Source of the DNA: JAYOEY01 sp038116945
GTDB lineage: Bacteria; Pseudomonadota; Alphaproteobacteria; MPNO01; UBA2964
NCBI GenBank assembly: GCA_038116945.1
Contig: JAYOEY010000001.1
Span: 1-64,000, forward strand
Length of the DNA: 64,000 nucleotides
Direction: 5' to 3'
A model generated the notes under the pieces. The model searched no databases. It was not told the DNA's origin and saw nothing but the letters and a program-made list of their open reading frames with translations. Positions 1 to 8,226 of this stretch are shown here, one piece after another. The stretch's first letter is position 1, and the number at the start of each line of letters is the position of its first letter. Both the position numbers and the translations under genes were made by a program.

Positions 1-55
1 CCGCGAAGGCGGACGTACCGTCGGCGCCGGCGTCGTCTCATCCATCAAAGAGTAA
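1..55 (+). CDS. tuf: Elongation factor Tu, C-terminal end (partial)
   Basis: Frame 2 from position 2 reads REGGRTVGAGVVSSIKE and then TAA at 53-55, the conserved C-terminus of EF-Tu, which delivers aminoacyl-tRNA to the ribosome. Only the last 17 codons are in the window. The gene directly precedes rpsJ, the usual alphaproteobacterial order. Confidence 0.93.
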   Translation, partial: REGGRTVGAGVVSSIKE

Positions 56-64
56 AGGTGAATG

Positions 65-86
65 CCGGACGCCCACGGGCGTCCGG
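65..86 (+). promoter_or_regulatory. Intercistronic hairpin between tuf and rpsJ
   Basis: A perfect 10-bp inverted repeat, CCGGACGCCC / GGGCGTCCGG, has only AC between the arms (in practice 9 bp closing a 4-nt loop). No T-run follows, so it does not look like a classical intrinsic terminator. An mRNA-processing or partial attenuation site between tuf and the S10 operon is inferred. Confidence 0.5.
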
Positions 87-107
87 TGATAATTCGAGGT
101 AACGGAA

Positions 108-416
108 ATGGACAGTCAGAATATACGCATCCGGCTCAAGGCGTTTGACCACCGCGTGCTCGACCAGTCGACGCATGAGATCGTCAATACCGCCCGGCGG
201 ACCGGCGCCGAGGTGCGCGGACCCATTCCGCTGCCCACAAAGATCGAGAAGTTCACGGTCCTGCGGTCGCCGCATATCGACAAGAAGTCGCGTGAACAGT
301 TCGAAATCCGGACGCACAAGCGTCTTCTCGATATCGTCGAACCAACCCCGCAGACGGTCGATGCGCTGATGAAGCTCGACCTCGCCGCGGGTGTGGATGT
401 CGAGATCAAGCTCTAG
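108..416 (+). CDS. rpsJ: 30S ribosomal protein S10 (uS10)
   Basis: This 102-residue protein has the usual S10 length and contains the typical IRIRLKAFDHRVLDQ start and the PIPLPTKIEKFTVLRSPH core. S10 sits in the 30S head and, as NusE, also takes part in antitermination. A GAGGT Shine-Dalgarno at 96-100 lies 7 nt before the ATG. It is the first gene of the long ribosomal block and is followed after 10 nt by rplC. Confidence 0.98.
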   Translation: MDSQNIRIRLKAFDHRVLDQSTHEIVNTARRTGAEVRGPIPLPTKIEKFTVLRSPHIDKKSREQFEIRTHKRLLDIVEPTPQTVDALMKLDLAAGVDVEIKL

Positions 417-426
417 GAATCCGATC

Positions 427-1191
427 ATGAGAACCGGTCTTATTGCGCAGAAGCTGGGAATGACCCGGGTGTTCACCGATGACGGCGAGCACGTTCCGGT
501 GACCGTCCTTAAAGTCGACAGCGTTCAGGTCGTCGACGTGCGCACTGAAGAAAAGAACGGCTATACGGCGGTTCAGCTCGGCTGGGGCGCCGCGAAGGTG
601 AAGAACGTTTCGAAGCCGGTGCGCGGTCATTTCGCCCGGGCGAAGGTCGAACCCAAGCGCAAGCTCGCCGAATTCAGGGTCAGCGAAGACGCCCTGCTGG
701 ATGTCGGGGCCGAGGTCCTGGCCGATCATTTCGTGGCCGGACAGCATGTCGATGTTGTCGGAACGAGCATCGGCAAGGGCTTTGCCGGCGGCATGAAGCG
801 GCACAATTTCAGCGGCCTCGAAGCCAGTCATGGCGTTTCCATCAGCCATCGAAGCCATGGATCGACCGGCAACAGCCAGGATCCGGGCAAGGTCTGGAAG
901 GGCAAGAAGATGGCGGGCCATATGGGCGATGCGCGGACCACCGTACAGAACCTTAAGGTCGTGTCTTCGGATGCGGACCGCGGGCTCATCATGGTCCACG
1001 GCGCGGTTCCGGGGTCCAAGGGAGGCTTTGTCCTGGTTTCCGATGCGATCAAGCACGCCCTTCCCGACGGCGCTCCCTTCCCGGCGAGCGTCAAGGGCGC
1101 CGCCGCGGGAGCTGCGGACGATGCTGCAATGCCGGCGGCGGATGCGCCGGCTGGCGATGCCGCTAACAGTGAAGAAGATAAGAAGGACTGA
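427..1191 (+). CDS. rplC: 50S ribosomal protein L3 (uL3)
   Basis: The 254-residue product starts MRTGLIAQKLGMTRVF and contains GTSIGKGFAGGMKRHNF and GSTGNSQDPGKVWKGKKMAGHMG, the conserved L3 core contacting 23S rRNA near the peptidyl-transferase centre. An in-frame ATG at 391 lies inside rpsJ. The ATG at 427 is preferred because AGGA overlaps the rpsJ stop just upstream and L3 normally begins there. An Ala/Asp-rich C-terminal tail of about 40 residues is longer than in E. coli L3, which is common in alphaproteobacteria. Confidence 0.97.
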   Translation: MRTGLIAQKLGMTRVFTDDGEHVPVTVLKVDSVQVVDVRTEEKNGYTAVQLGWGAAKVKNVSKPVRGHFARAKVEPKRKLAEFRVSEDALLDVGAEVLADHFVAGQHVDVVGTSIGKGFAGGMKRHNFSGLEASHGVSISHRSHGSTGNSQDPGKVWKGKKMAGHMGDARTTVQNLKVVSSDADRGLIMVHGAVPGSKGGFVLVSDAIKHALPDGAPFPASVKGAAAGAADDAAMPAADAPAGDAANSEEDKKD

Positions 1192-1196
1192 TCGCC

Positions 1197-1817
1197 ATGA
1201 AGTGCGACGTCGTAACGCTTGAAAACAAAGCCGCGGGGTCCGTCGATCTCGACGACGCTGTGTTCGGCGCTGAAGTGCGCGCCGACATAATAGCGCGCGT
1301 GGTCAACTGGCAGCTTGCGAAGCGGCGGTCGGGCAACCACAAGACCAAGACCATCAGCGAGATTTCAGGAAGCACCGCCAAGCCGTGGCGCCAGAAAGGG
1401 TCCGGACGCGCGCGTCAGGGCAGCAAACGGGCGACACAGTGGGTCGGCGGCCAGACGGTGTTCGGTCCGGTCGTTCGGTCGCACGCGTTCCGGCTGAACA
1501 AGAAGGTCCGCAAGCTTGGCATGCGAGCTGCGCTGTCGAGCAAGCAGGCTGAAGGCAAGCTGATCGTAATCGATGACGCGAAAACGGCGGAGTCGAAGAC
1601 CAAGACCATAGCAGCCCAGCTTTCCGCGCTCGGACTGTCGTCCGCGCTGATCGTTGCCGGACCGGAGGTCGATGAAAACTTCCGCCGCGCGGTCGCCAAC
1701 ATTCCGCGTATCGACGTTCTGCCGCAGCAGGGTGCCAACGTTTACGACATTCTGCGCCGCGATACGCTGGTCCTGACCAAGGATGCGGTCAATCACCTGG
1801 TAGAGAGGCTCAAATGA
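1197..1817 (+). CDS. rplD: 50S ribosomal protein L4 (uL4)
   Basis: The 206-residue product shows the L4 signature region KPWRQKGSGRARQGSKR and WVGGQTVFGP, the extended loop that lines the exit tunnel. E. coli L4 also represses its own operon by attenuation; no L4-type leader structure was identified here. It lies 5 nt after rplC and overlaps rplW by 4 nt (ATGA), which suggests translational coupling. Confidence 0.97.
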   Translation: MKCDVVTLENKAAGSVDLDDAVFGAEVRADIIARVVNWQLAKRRSGNHKTKTISEISGSTAKPWRQKGSGRARQGSKRATQWVGGQTVFGPVVRSHAFRLNKKVRKLGMRAALSSKQAEGKLIVIDDAKTAESKTKTIAAQLSALGLSSALIVAGPEVDENFRRAVANIPRIDVLPQQGANVYDILRRDTLVLTKDAVNHLVERLK

Positions 1818-2137
1818 GCGCGCGTGCCTACAAACCGGTTTCGGTTTCGGAAATTCGGGCTTACGACATCATTCGGTCGCCCGTGGTGACGGAAAAGTCG
1901 ACCATGGGTTCCGAGCACAATCAGGTCACCTTCAAGGTGTCGATGGATGCGACCAAGCCTGAAATCAAGGCCGCGGTCGAGATGCTGTTCAAGGTCAAGG
2001 TGACCGCCGTCAACACGTTGCGTCAGTCCGGCAAGATCAAGCGGTTCCGCGGCATCAAGGGCAAGCGACCCGATTTCAAGAAGGCGATTGTTTCTCTGGC
2101 CGAAGGCCAAAGCATCGACGTCACGACGGGACTCTAG
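1814..2137 (+). CDS. rplW: 50S ribosomal protein L23 (uL23)
   Basis: The 107-residue protein contains IIRSPVVTEKSTM and VEMLFKVKVTAVNTL, typical of L23, which surrounds the tunnel exit and docks trigger factor and SRP. The N-terminus is about 10 residues longer than in E. coli (MSARAYKPVSVSEIRAYD). The start is fixed by the 4-nt overlap with rplD; a later ATG at residue 34 is too short to be the start. Confidence 0.96.
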   Translation: MSARAYKPVSVSEIRAYDIIRSPVVTEKSTMGSEHNQVTFKVSMDATKPEIKAAVEMLFKVKVTAVNTLRQSGKIKRFRGIKGKRPDFKKAIVSLAEGQSIDVTTGL

Positions 2138-2152
2138 GCAGGAATTTAGATC

Positions 2153-2980
2153 ATGGCGCTCAAGAATTTCAAACCGACGACTCCGTCCCAGCGCGCGCTT
2201 GTGCTGGTTGACCGGTCGGAGCTCCACAAGGGCAAGCCCGTAAAGCAACTGACCGAAGGCCAGAGCTCGAAGGGCGGGCGCAACAATCACGGTCGCATCA
2301 CCATGCGGCGGCGCGGTGGCGGGCACAAGCGGCGCTACCGGATCGTGGATTTCCGGCGCAACAAGATGGGCATCGCTGCCACCGTCGAGCGGCTGGAGTA
2401 CGATCCCAACCGGTCGGCGTTCCTGGCGCTTCTGAAATACGAGGACGGCGAGCTCGCCTATATCCTGGCGCCTCAGCGCATCGGCGCAGGCGATACGGTG
2501 ATTTCGGGCGAGCGGGCCGACATTCGTCCCGGCAATGCGATGCCGATGGAGAACATTCCCGTTGGAACGATCATCCATAACATCGAAATGAAGCCGGGAG
2601 CCGGCGGACAGATCGCCCGTGCGGCGGGCACCTACGCCCAGCTTATCGGCAAGGATGCCGGGTATGCGCAGCTTCGACTGAATTCGGGCGAGCTTCGCAT
2701 GGTGCCCGCGCGCTGCATGGCGACCATCGGGTCCGTGTCCAATCCGGACAACAAGAACACCAATATGGGCAAGGCGGGCCGCAATCGCTGGCTCGGCAAG
2801 CGCCCGTCGGTGCGCGGTGTGGCGATGAACCCCGTGGATCATCCGCATGGCGGCGGCGAAGGCCGTTCCTCGGGCGGTCGCCATCCGGTGACGCCGTGGG
2901 GCGTGCCGACCAAAGGAAAGCGTACGCGTGGCAAGAAGCCCAGCGACAAGTACATCATGCGTCGCCGGAACAAGCGGTAG
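2153..2980 (+). CDS. rplB: 50S ribosomal protein L2 (uL2)
   Basis: At 275 residues this matches L2 in length and carries the RMRRGGGHKRRYR-like region (MRRRGGGHKRRYRIVDF) and the invariant MNPVDHPHGGGEGRS loop, including the histidine important for peptidyl transfer. It continues the S10 operon, with AGGA ahead of the ATG and 12 nt before rpsS. Confidence 0.98.
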   Translation: MALKNFKPTTPSQRALVLVDRSELHKGKPVKQLTEGQSSKGGRNNHGRITMRRRGGGHKRRYRIVDFRRNKMGIAATVERLEYDPNRSAFLALLKYEDGELAYILAPQRIGAGDTVISGERADIRPGNAMPMENIPVGTIIHNIEMKPGAGGQIARAAGTYAQLIGKDAGYAQLRLNSGELRMVPARCMATIGSVSNPDNKNTNMGKAGRNRWLGKRPSVRGVAMNPVDHPHGGGEGRSSGGRHPVTPWGVPTKGKRTRGKKPSDKYIMRRRNKR

Positions 2981-2992
2981 GGAGAGAGTTAG

Positions 2993-3271
2993 GTGACTCG
3001 TTCAGTCTGGAAAGGTCCGTTCGTAGACGGGTATCTGCTGAAGAAGGCGGAAGCTGCCCGGTCCTCGGGACGGAAAGACATTATCCGCATCTGGTCGCGG
3101 CGTTCGACCATTCTGCCGCAGTTCGTCGGACTTACGTTCGGAGTTCACAACGGCCAGAAATTCGTGCCGGTGCTGGTGACCGAAAACATGGTTGGTCACA
3201 AGTTCGGAGAGTTTTCGCCGACGCGGACGTATCGCGGCCACGGCGCCGATAAAAAGGCGACCAGGCGTTAA
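2993..3271 (+). CDS. rpsS: 30S ribosomal protein S19 (uS19)
   Basis: The 92-residue protein begins MTRSVWKGPFVDGYL and contains GHKFGEFSPTRTYRGH, diagnostic for S19 in the 30S head. The start codon is GTG at 2993, preceded by GGGAGAG; no upstream ATG fits. Confidence 0.97.
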   Translation: MTRSVWKGPFVDGYLLKKAEAARSSGRKDIIRIWSRRSTILPQFVGLTFGVHNGQKFVPVLVTENMVGHKFGEFSPTRTYRGHGADKKATRR

Positions 3272-3290
3272 GGACGGCAAGGAACGAAAG

Positions 3291-3671
3291 ATGGGAAAAA
3301 GAAGCACTCCGCGCCGGCTCAACGACAATGAAGCAATGGCGTATCTGAAGTCGGTGTCGACCAGCCCTCAGAAGCTGAACCTGGTTGCCCAGCTTATCCG
3401 TGGCCGAGACGCGGAAGCGGCGCTCGCCGACCTGGCATTCTCGCGCAAGCGGGTGGCCGGCGACGTTCGCAAGCTCCTGCAGTCGGCGATCGCGAATGCG
3501 GAAAACAATCACCAGCTCGACGTGGACCGGTTGTATGTCGCCGAGGCCACTGTCGGTCGGACCTTTGCGCTGCGCCGCTTTCGGGCCCGGGCCCGGGGAC
3601 GGGTCGGCAAGATCACGAAATCCTTCAGCAATCTGACGATCGTCGTTCGCGAACGAGAGGAAACAGCCTAA
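3291..3671 (+). CDS. rplV: 50S ribosomal protein L22 (uL22)
   Basis: The product of 126 residues contains SPQKLNLVAQLIRG and the C-terminal beta-hairpin region RFRARARGRVGKI that reaches into the exit tunnel. The open frame extends upstream to 3192 inside rpsS, but ATG 3291 follows AAGGAACG and gives the family length. It overlaps rpsC by 1 nt (TAATG). Confidence 0.97.
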   Translation: MGKRSTPRRLNDNEAMAYLKSVSTSPQKLNLVAQLIRGRDAEAALADLAFSRKRVAGDVRKLLQSAIANAENNHQLDVDRLYVAEATVGRTFALRRFRARARGRVGKITKSFSNLTIVVREREETA

Positions 3672-4348
3672 TGGGACAGAAGGTCAATCCGATCGGGCTT
3701 AGGCTCGGCATCAACCGGACCTGGGACTCGCGCTGGTATGCGGACAAGCAGTATGGCGATCTCTTGCACGAAGATATCCGCCTTCGGCGCTACCTGTTCG
3801 ACCGCCTCGGCCAGGCAGGTGTGTCGCGGATCGTCGTGGAACGTCCGGCCAAGAAGGCGCGGGTGACCATTCATACCGCTCGTCCCGGCGTTGTGATCGG
3901 GAAAAAAGGCGCGGATATCGAGAAGCTGCGCTCCGATCTTTCGAAGATGACGGGTAGCGAAGTTCATCTCAACATCGTCGAGATCCGCAAGCCGGAAATC
4001 GACGCCAAGCTGGTGGCAGACAATATCGCGCAGCAGCTCGAACGACGCGTCGCTTTCCGTCGCGCCATGAAGCGCGCGGTTCAGTCGGCGATGAGGCTCG
4101 GCGCGGAAGGCATCCGGATCAATTGCGGCGGTCGTCTTGGCGGTGCGGAAATCGCGCGCATGGAATGGTATCGCGAAGGCCGGGTTCCCCTGCACACGCT
4201 GCGCGCCGATGTCGATTACGGCACCTCGACCGCGCAGACGACCTACGGGGCTTGCGGGGTCAAGGTCTGGATTTTCAAGGGCGAAGTGCTGGCGCACGAT
4301 CCCATGGCGCAGGACAAGCGCGCCATGGACCAGCAGCCGACGCGTTAA
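3671..4348 (+). CDS. rpsC: 30S ribosomal protein S3 (uS3)
   Basis: The 225-residue protein starts MGQKVNPIGLRLGINRTWDS and has a KH-type RNA-binding segment around residues 65-85 (RPGVVIGKKGADIEKL) followed by the S3 C-domain (GRLGGAEIARMEWYREGRVPLHTLRADVDYG). It lines the mRNA entry pore. GAGAGGAA upstream lies in the rplV tail. Confidence 0.98.
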   Translation: MGQKVNPIGLRLGINRTWDSRWYADKQYGDLLHEDIRLRRYLFDRLGQAGVSRIVVERPAKKARVTIHTARPGVVIGKKGADIEKLRSDLSKMTGSEVHLNIVEIRKPEIDAKLVADNIAQQLERRVAFRRAMKRAVQSAMRLGAEGIRINCGGRLGGAEIARMEWYREGRVPLHTLRADVDYGTSTAQTTYGACGVKVWIFKGEVLAHDPMAQDKRAMDQQPTR

Positions 4349-4377
4349 GGGACGGAAGAGGGAAGAGGGCGTAAGTC

Positions 4378-4794
4378 ATGCTGTCGCCAAAGAGAACGAA
4401 ATACCGCAAGGCCCACAAGGGGCGCATTCACGGCAATGCCAAGGGCGGCACGTCGCTGAATTTCGGCTCGCATGGCCTGAAGGCGACGTCGCCGGGCCGT
4501 ATAACGGCGCGCCAGATCGAGGCGTCGCGACGGGCGATTACCCGCCATATGCGCCGGGCCGGCCGTGTCTGGATCCGTATTTTCCCGGATGTGCCGGTGT
4601 CGCAGAAGCCCGCCGAAGTCCGTCAGGGCAAGGGCAAGGGCGCGCCCGAATACTGGGCGGCGCGTGTCAAGCCGGGCCGGATCATGTTTGAAGTTGATGG
4701 CGTTACCGATGCGGTCGCGCGCGAAGCGCTGGCGCTGGCGGCCGCGAAATTGCCGTGCCATACGCGGGTCGTACAGCGGCTTGCGGCGGAATAA
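4378..4794 (+). CDS. rplP: 50S ribosomal protein L16 (uL16)
   Basis: The 138-residue protein begins MLSPKRTKYRKAHKGR and includes GRVWIRIFPDVPVSQKPAEVR and GKGKGAPEYWAARVKPG, the L16 signature. It helps position tRNA in the A and P sites. In E. coli an arginine in this second motif is hydroxylated by RoxA/YcfD; that is family knowledge only. Confidence 0.98.
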   Translation: MLSPKRTKYRKAHKGRIHGNAKGGTSLNFGSHGLKATSPGRITARQIEASRRAITRHMRRAGRVWIRIFPDVPVSQKPAEVRQGKGKGAPEYWAARVKPGRIMFEVDGVTDAVAREALALAAAKLPCHTRVVQRLAAE

Positions 4795-4818
4795 GGGCGG
4801 CGGAGTAAGGATAAGACG

Positions 4819-5019
4819 ATGGCGGATGCTGCCGATCTCAGGACAAAGACCGATGACGAGCTGCACGATCAGCTTCGCAACCTCAAGAAGGAGGCGCTCA
4901 ATCTGCGCTTCCAGCGAGCCAGCGGCCAGTTGGAAACGACAGGGCGGGTCCGTCAGGTAAGGCGCGATATCGCGCGGGTTAACACGGTTCTGGGCGAGCG
5001 CGCCCGCGCCGCGAAGTAA
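4819..5019 (+). CDS. rpmC: 50S ribosomal protein L29 (uL29)
   Basis: The 66-residue, two-helix protein contains ELHDQLRNLKKEALNLRFQRASGQLE and VRRDIARVNTVLGER, typical of L29 next to L23 at the tunnel exit. AAGGATAAG precedes the ATG and rpsQ follows after 10 nt. Confidence 0.96.
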   Translation: MADAADLRTKTDDELHDQLRNLKKEALNLRFQRASGQLETTGRVRQVRRDIARVNTVLGERARAAK

Positions 5020-5029
5020 GGACAGGACA

Positions 5030-5266
5030 ATGCCAAAACGAATCCTTCAGGGCGTCGTGGTTTCCGACAAGGGAGACAAGACGGTTACGGTGCGAGTCGA
5101 GCGCCGCGTCATGCATCCGCTCTACAAGAAGTTCATTCGCAAGTCGAAGAAATATGCGGCGCACGATGCGGATAACCGGTGCAAGGAAGGCGATGTCGTT
5201 CGCATTCAGGAATGCCGGCCGATCTCGAAGCGTAAAACCTGGGAGGTTCTGGCTGACAACGCGTAA
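5030..5266 (+). CDS. rpsQ: 30S ribosomal protein S17 (uS17)
   Basis: At 78 residues this is a normal S17 OB-fold protein: GVVVSDKGDKTVTVRVER, then MHPLYKKFIRKSKKYAAHD and RPISKRKTWEV. It binds 16S rRNA helices 7 and 11. AAGGACAGG lies immediately upstream. Confidence 0.97.
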   Translation: MPKRILQGVVVSDKGDKTVTVRVERRVMHPLYKKFIRKSKKYAAHDADNRCKEGDVVRIQECRPISKRKTWEVLADNA

Positions 5267-5293
5267 CGCCGGACCAGTTCGAAAGTTCAGACA

Positions 5294-5662
5294 ATGATTC
5301 AGGTACAGACAAATCTCGATGTAGCCGATAACTCCGGCGCCCGCCGCGTGCAGTGCATTCGTGTGCTGGGCGGCAGCCGGCGTCGTACGGCTTCGGTTGG
5401 CGATCTTATCGTCGTTACCGTCAAGGAAGCCATTCCGCGCGGCCGCGTTAAAAAGGGCGATGTCCATCGCGCCGTCATCGTCCGGACCGCCAAGGAAATT
5501 CACCGTGCCGACGGAACCTCGATCCGTTTCGACAAGAATGCGGCCGTGTTGCTGAACCAGGCGGGCGAGCCGATCGGCACCCGTATCTTTGGCCCGGTGA
5601 CCCGCGAACTTCGTGGACGCAATTACATGAAGATCATTTCCCTCGCCCCGGAAGTTCTGTGA
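5294..5662 (+). CDS. rplN: 50S ribosomal protein L14 (uL14)
   Basis: The 122-residue protein opens MIQVQTNLDVADNSGARRV and ends NYMKIISLAPEVL, matching L14 end to end. It is part of the intersubunit bridge region and the docking site of RsfS. The 27-nt gap to rpsQ has no visible regulatory structure. Confidence 0.98.
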   Translation: MIQVQTNLDVADNSGARRVQCIRVLGGSRRRTASVGDLIVVTVKEAIPRGRVKKGDVHRAVIVRTAKEIHRADGTSIRFDKNAAVLLNQAGEPIGTRIFGPVTRELRGRNYMKIISLAPEVL

Positions 5663-5677
5663 GGCAGGAGCAGGATC

Positions 5678-6016
5678 ATGAGTAACGCTAAAAAGCAGAA
5701 CAAAATCAAAAAGTTCCGGAAAGACGATGAAGTGATCGTTCTGACCGGACGGGACAAAGGGAAAACCGGCAACATCCTGAAGGTGTTTCCGGTCGAGCAG
5801 CGTGTCATCGTGCAGGGCGTCAACATGGTGAAGCGCCACAATCGCGCCACCCAGACGACTCCGGGCGGTATCGACGAACGCGAAGCCGCGATCCATGTCT
5901 CGAATATTGCCCACGTCGATCCCGATGGAGGCAAGGCCACGCGCGTTGGCATGCGCATCCTCGAGGATGGCCGCAAGGTGCGCGTCGCCAGGCGCTCCGG
6001 CGAAATGATCGATTGA
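5678..6016 (+). CDS. rplX: 50S ribosomal protein L24 (uL24)
   Basis: The 112-residue product has the KOW-type segment KFRKDDEVIVLTGRDKGKTG and NMVKRHNRATQTTPGGI. L24 nucleates 50S assembly. GGCAGGAGCAGGATC precedes the ATG. Length is slightly above E. coli (104) as in many alphaproteobacteria. Confidence 0.97.
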   Translation: MSNAKKQNKIKKFRKDDEVIVLTGRDKGKTGNILKVFPVEQRVIVQGVNMVKRHNRATQTTPGGIDEREAAIHVSNIAHVDPDGGKATRVGMRILEDGRKVRVARRSGEMID

Positions 6017-6026
6017 GGATATCGAT

Positions 6027-6563
6027 ATGACTCGGTTACAGGATCATTATAACAATTCCGTCCGGCAGAAGTTGAAGGCTGAATTCAACTACCGGAACGA
6101 CATGGAAATCCCGCGCCTCGAAAAGATCGTCATCAATATGGGGGTCGGCGAAGCGGTAACGGATTCGAAGAAGGTGGATGCCGCGGCCAACGAAATGGCT
6201 CTGATAACCGGTCAGAAACCGGTCGTCATCAAGGCCAGGAAGTCGGTGGCGACGTTCAAGCTTCGCGAAGGCATGCCGGTCGGTTGCAAGGTCACGTTGC
6301 GTCGCGACCGCATGTATGAATTTCTCGATCGTCTTATCAATGTGGCTTTGCCGCAGGTGCGCGATTTCCGCGGATTGTCGGGGCGCAGCTTCGACGGTCG
6401 CGGCAATTACGCGATGGGCTTGAGGGAGCAGACCGTATTTCCCGAAATCGATTTCGATGCGGTCGATGAACCACGCGGCATGGATATCATATTCGTGACC
6501 TCGTCGAAGTCCGACGAGGAAGCGAAAGCCCTTCTCAAGGGCTTCAACATGCCGATTAACTGA
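6027..6563 (+). CDS. rplE: 50S ribosomal protein L5 (uL5)
   Basis: At 178 residues this has the L5 motifs PRLEKIVINMGVGEA, ITGQKPVVIKARKSVATFKLR and FPEIDFDAVDEPRGMDI. L5 binds 5S rRNA and contacts P-site tRNA. TGAGGATATCG precedes the ATG; rpsN follows after 18 nt. Confidence 0.98.
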   Translation: MTRLQDHYNNSVRQKLKAEFNYRNDMEIPRLEKIVINMGVGEAVTDSKKVDAAANEMALITGQKPVVIKARKSVATFKLREGMPVGCKVTLRRDRMYEFLDRLINVALPQVRDFRGLSGRSFDGRGNYAMGLREQTVFPEIDFDAVDEPRGMDIIFVTSSKSDEEAKALLKGFNMPIN

Positions 6564-6581
6564 TTTCTGCGGAGGAATCGC

Positions 6582-6887
6582 ATGGCTAAAACGAGCGCCG
6601 TCGAAAAGAACCGGAAACGCATGCGGCTCGCGAAGAAGTACGCGGCTAAACGGGCGCGCCTGAAGGCGACCGCGAACGATAGTTCGTTGCCCGCCGAAGA
6701 GCGTTTTGCCGCAAGGCTCAAATTGGCGGAAGTTCCGCGCAATTCGGCGCCATCGCGGATTCGCAACCGGTGCGAGGTCACCGGAAGGCCCCGCGGTTTC
6801 TATCGCAAATTCAAGATTTCCCGGATCGCGCTTCGCGACCTTGGGTCGAACGGCCAGGTTCCGGGCCTGGTCAAATCGAGCTGGTAA
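6582..6887 (+). CDS. rpsN: 30S ribosomal protein S14 (uS14), zinc-independent type
   Basis: The 101-residue length and the single cysteine (RCEVTGRPRGFYRKFKISR) identify the long, zinc-free S14 paralogue rather than the short CXXC type. It sits in the 30S head. A strong GGAGGAA site precedes the ATG. Confidence 0.97.
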   Translation: MAKTSAVEKNRKRMRLAKKYAAKRARLKATANDSSLPAEERFAARLKLAEVPRNSAPSRIRNRCEVTGRPRGFYRKFKISRIALRDLGSNGQVPGLVKSSW

Positions 6888-6898
6888 GGAGTCCGTTC

Positions 6899-7297
6899 AT
6901 GACGATGACCGACCCGATTTCAGATTTGCTAACCCGCATCCGGAATGGACAGCGGGCGAACAAATCGTCGGTGATGAGCCCCGGATCGAAACTCCGGGCC
7001 AATGTCCTCGATGTTCTGAAACGCGAAGGCTATATCCGCGGTTACGAATCCGATACCGATGATCGTTCGTTGCCGGTTCTGAAAATCGAACTGAAATATC
7101 ACGAAGGCGAACCGGTCATACGCGAGCTTCATCGCGTCTCCAAGCCGGGGCGTCGGGTTTATTCCAAGATCAAGGATCTGAACCCGGTCTATAACGGTCT
7201 TGGCATATCGATCCTGTCGACGCCGCGCGGCGTGCTCTCGGATGGCGAGGCGCGGGCGCAGAATGTCGGCGGCGAAGTCATTTGCACGGTGTTCTAG
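6899..7297 (+). CDS. rpsH: 30S ribosomal protein S8 (uS8)
   Basis: From ATG 6899 the product is 132 residues, MTMTDPISDLLTRIRNGQRA, ending GEVICTVF, a full S8. The open frame extends upstream to 6770, but AAGGAG at 6886-6891 sits 7 nt before 6899. ATG 6905 is a second possibility. In E. coli S8 is the repressor of the spc operon; no S8-like mRNA site was established here. Confidence 0.96.
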   Translation: MTMTDPISDLLTRIRNGQRANKSSVMSPGSKLRANVLDVLKREGYIRGYESDTDDRSLPVLKIELKYHEGEPVIRELHRVSKPGRRVYSKIKDLNPVYNGLGISILSTPRGVLSDGEARAQNVGGEVICTVF

Positions 7298-7306
7298 GAG
7301 ATCGAG

Positions 7307-7840
7307 ATGTCACGAGTAGGCCAGATGCCGGTTACCGTGCCGGACGATGTCGATGTCAATATTGCGGGCAAGCTGATTACCGCCAAGGGAAAACTTGGCG
7401 AGTTGAGCGTGACGCTGGTCGATGACGTCGAAGTAACGCGGGAAGAAAATCAGCTCCTCGTGAAACCGCGTGGAAATTCGCGGCACGCCCGTAACATGTG
7501 GGGGACCACGCGGAGCCTGGTACAGAACATCGTTACCGGGGTTGGCGAGGGCTTTACGATCAATCTCGAAATCGTCGGCGTCGGTTATCGCGCGGCGGTG
7601 GATGGCAAGGATCTCGTTCTTCAGCTTGGCTTCAGCCACGAGGTGCGCCATCCGATCCCCGACGGGATCGCTGTTCAGTGCGAACGGCCGACCGCGATAT
7701 CGATCAGCGGAGCGGATCGGCAGAAGGTCGGTCAGCTTGCGTCGAATATCCGGGGATACCGTCCGCCCGAGCCCTATAAAGGCAAAGGCGTCAAATATCA
7801 GAACGAATATATCCTCCGCAAGGAAGGTAAGAAGAAGTAG
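7307..7840 (+). CDS. rplF: 50S ribosomal protein L6 (uL6)
   Basis: The 177-residue protein has the duplicated L6 fold, with GTTRSLVQNIVTGVGEGF in the middle and the signature PEPYKGKGVKYQNEYILRKE at the C-terminus. It lies near the sarcin-ricin loop. TAGGAGATCGAG precedes the ATG. Confidence 0.98.
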   Translation: MSRVGQMPVTVPDDVDVNIAGKLITAKGKLGELSVTLVDDVEVTREENQLLVKPRGNSRHARNMWGTTRSLVQNIVTGVGEGFTINLEIVGVGYRAAVDGKDLVLQLGFSHEVRHPIPDGIAVQCERPTAISISGADRQKVGQLASNIRGYRPPEPYKGKGVKYQNEYILRKEGKKK

Positions 7841-7849
7841 GAATCGGCC

Positions 7850-8212
7850 ATGCAAAGAGTGAATTCATTACGCGCGCGCCGGAGACAGCGGGTACGCTCG
7901 ACGATCCGCAAAACGGGCGGCCAGCGTCCGCGCCTGTCGGTCTTTCGGTCGAACAAGAATATTTATGCGCAGATCATCGACGATCGCAGCGGAAACACGC
8001 TTGCTGCGGCCTCTTCTGTCGAGAAGGATCTGAAAGCATCTCTCAAATCGGGCTCCGACAAGGATGCTGCCGCTGTTGTCGGCAAGCTTCTTGGAGAGCG
8101 GGCGGTTGCCAACGGCGTCGCCGAGGCGGTGTTCGACCGCGGATCCTATATTTATCACGGCCGCATCAAGGCGCTCGCGGATGCGGCGCGTGAAGCCGGA
8201 CTGAAATTCTAG
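7850..8212 (+). CDS. rplR: 50S ribosomal protein L18 (uL18)
   Basis: The 120-residue protein has the basic N-terminus RARRRQRVRSTIRKT, RPRLSVFRSNKNIYAQIIDD and the C-terminal FDRGSYIYHGRIKALADAAREAGL, all diagnostic for the 5S rRNA-binding protein L18. It follows rplF after 9 nt. Confidence 0.98.
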   Translation: MQRVNSLRARRRQRVRSTIRKTGGQRPRLSVFRSNKNIYAQIIDDRSGNTLAAASSVEKDLKASLKSGSDKDAAAVVGKLLGERAVANGVAEAVFDRGSYIYHGRIKALADAAREAGLKF

Positions 8213-8226
8213 GGAAGGACTGAAAC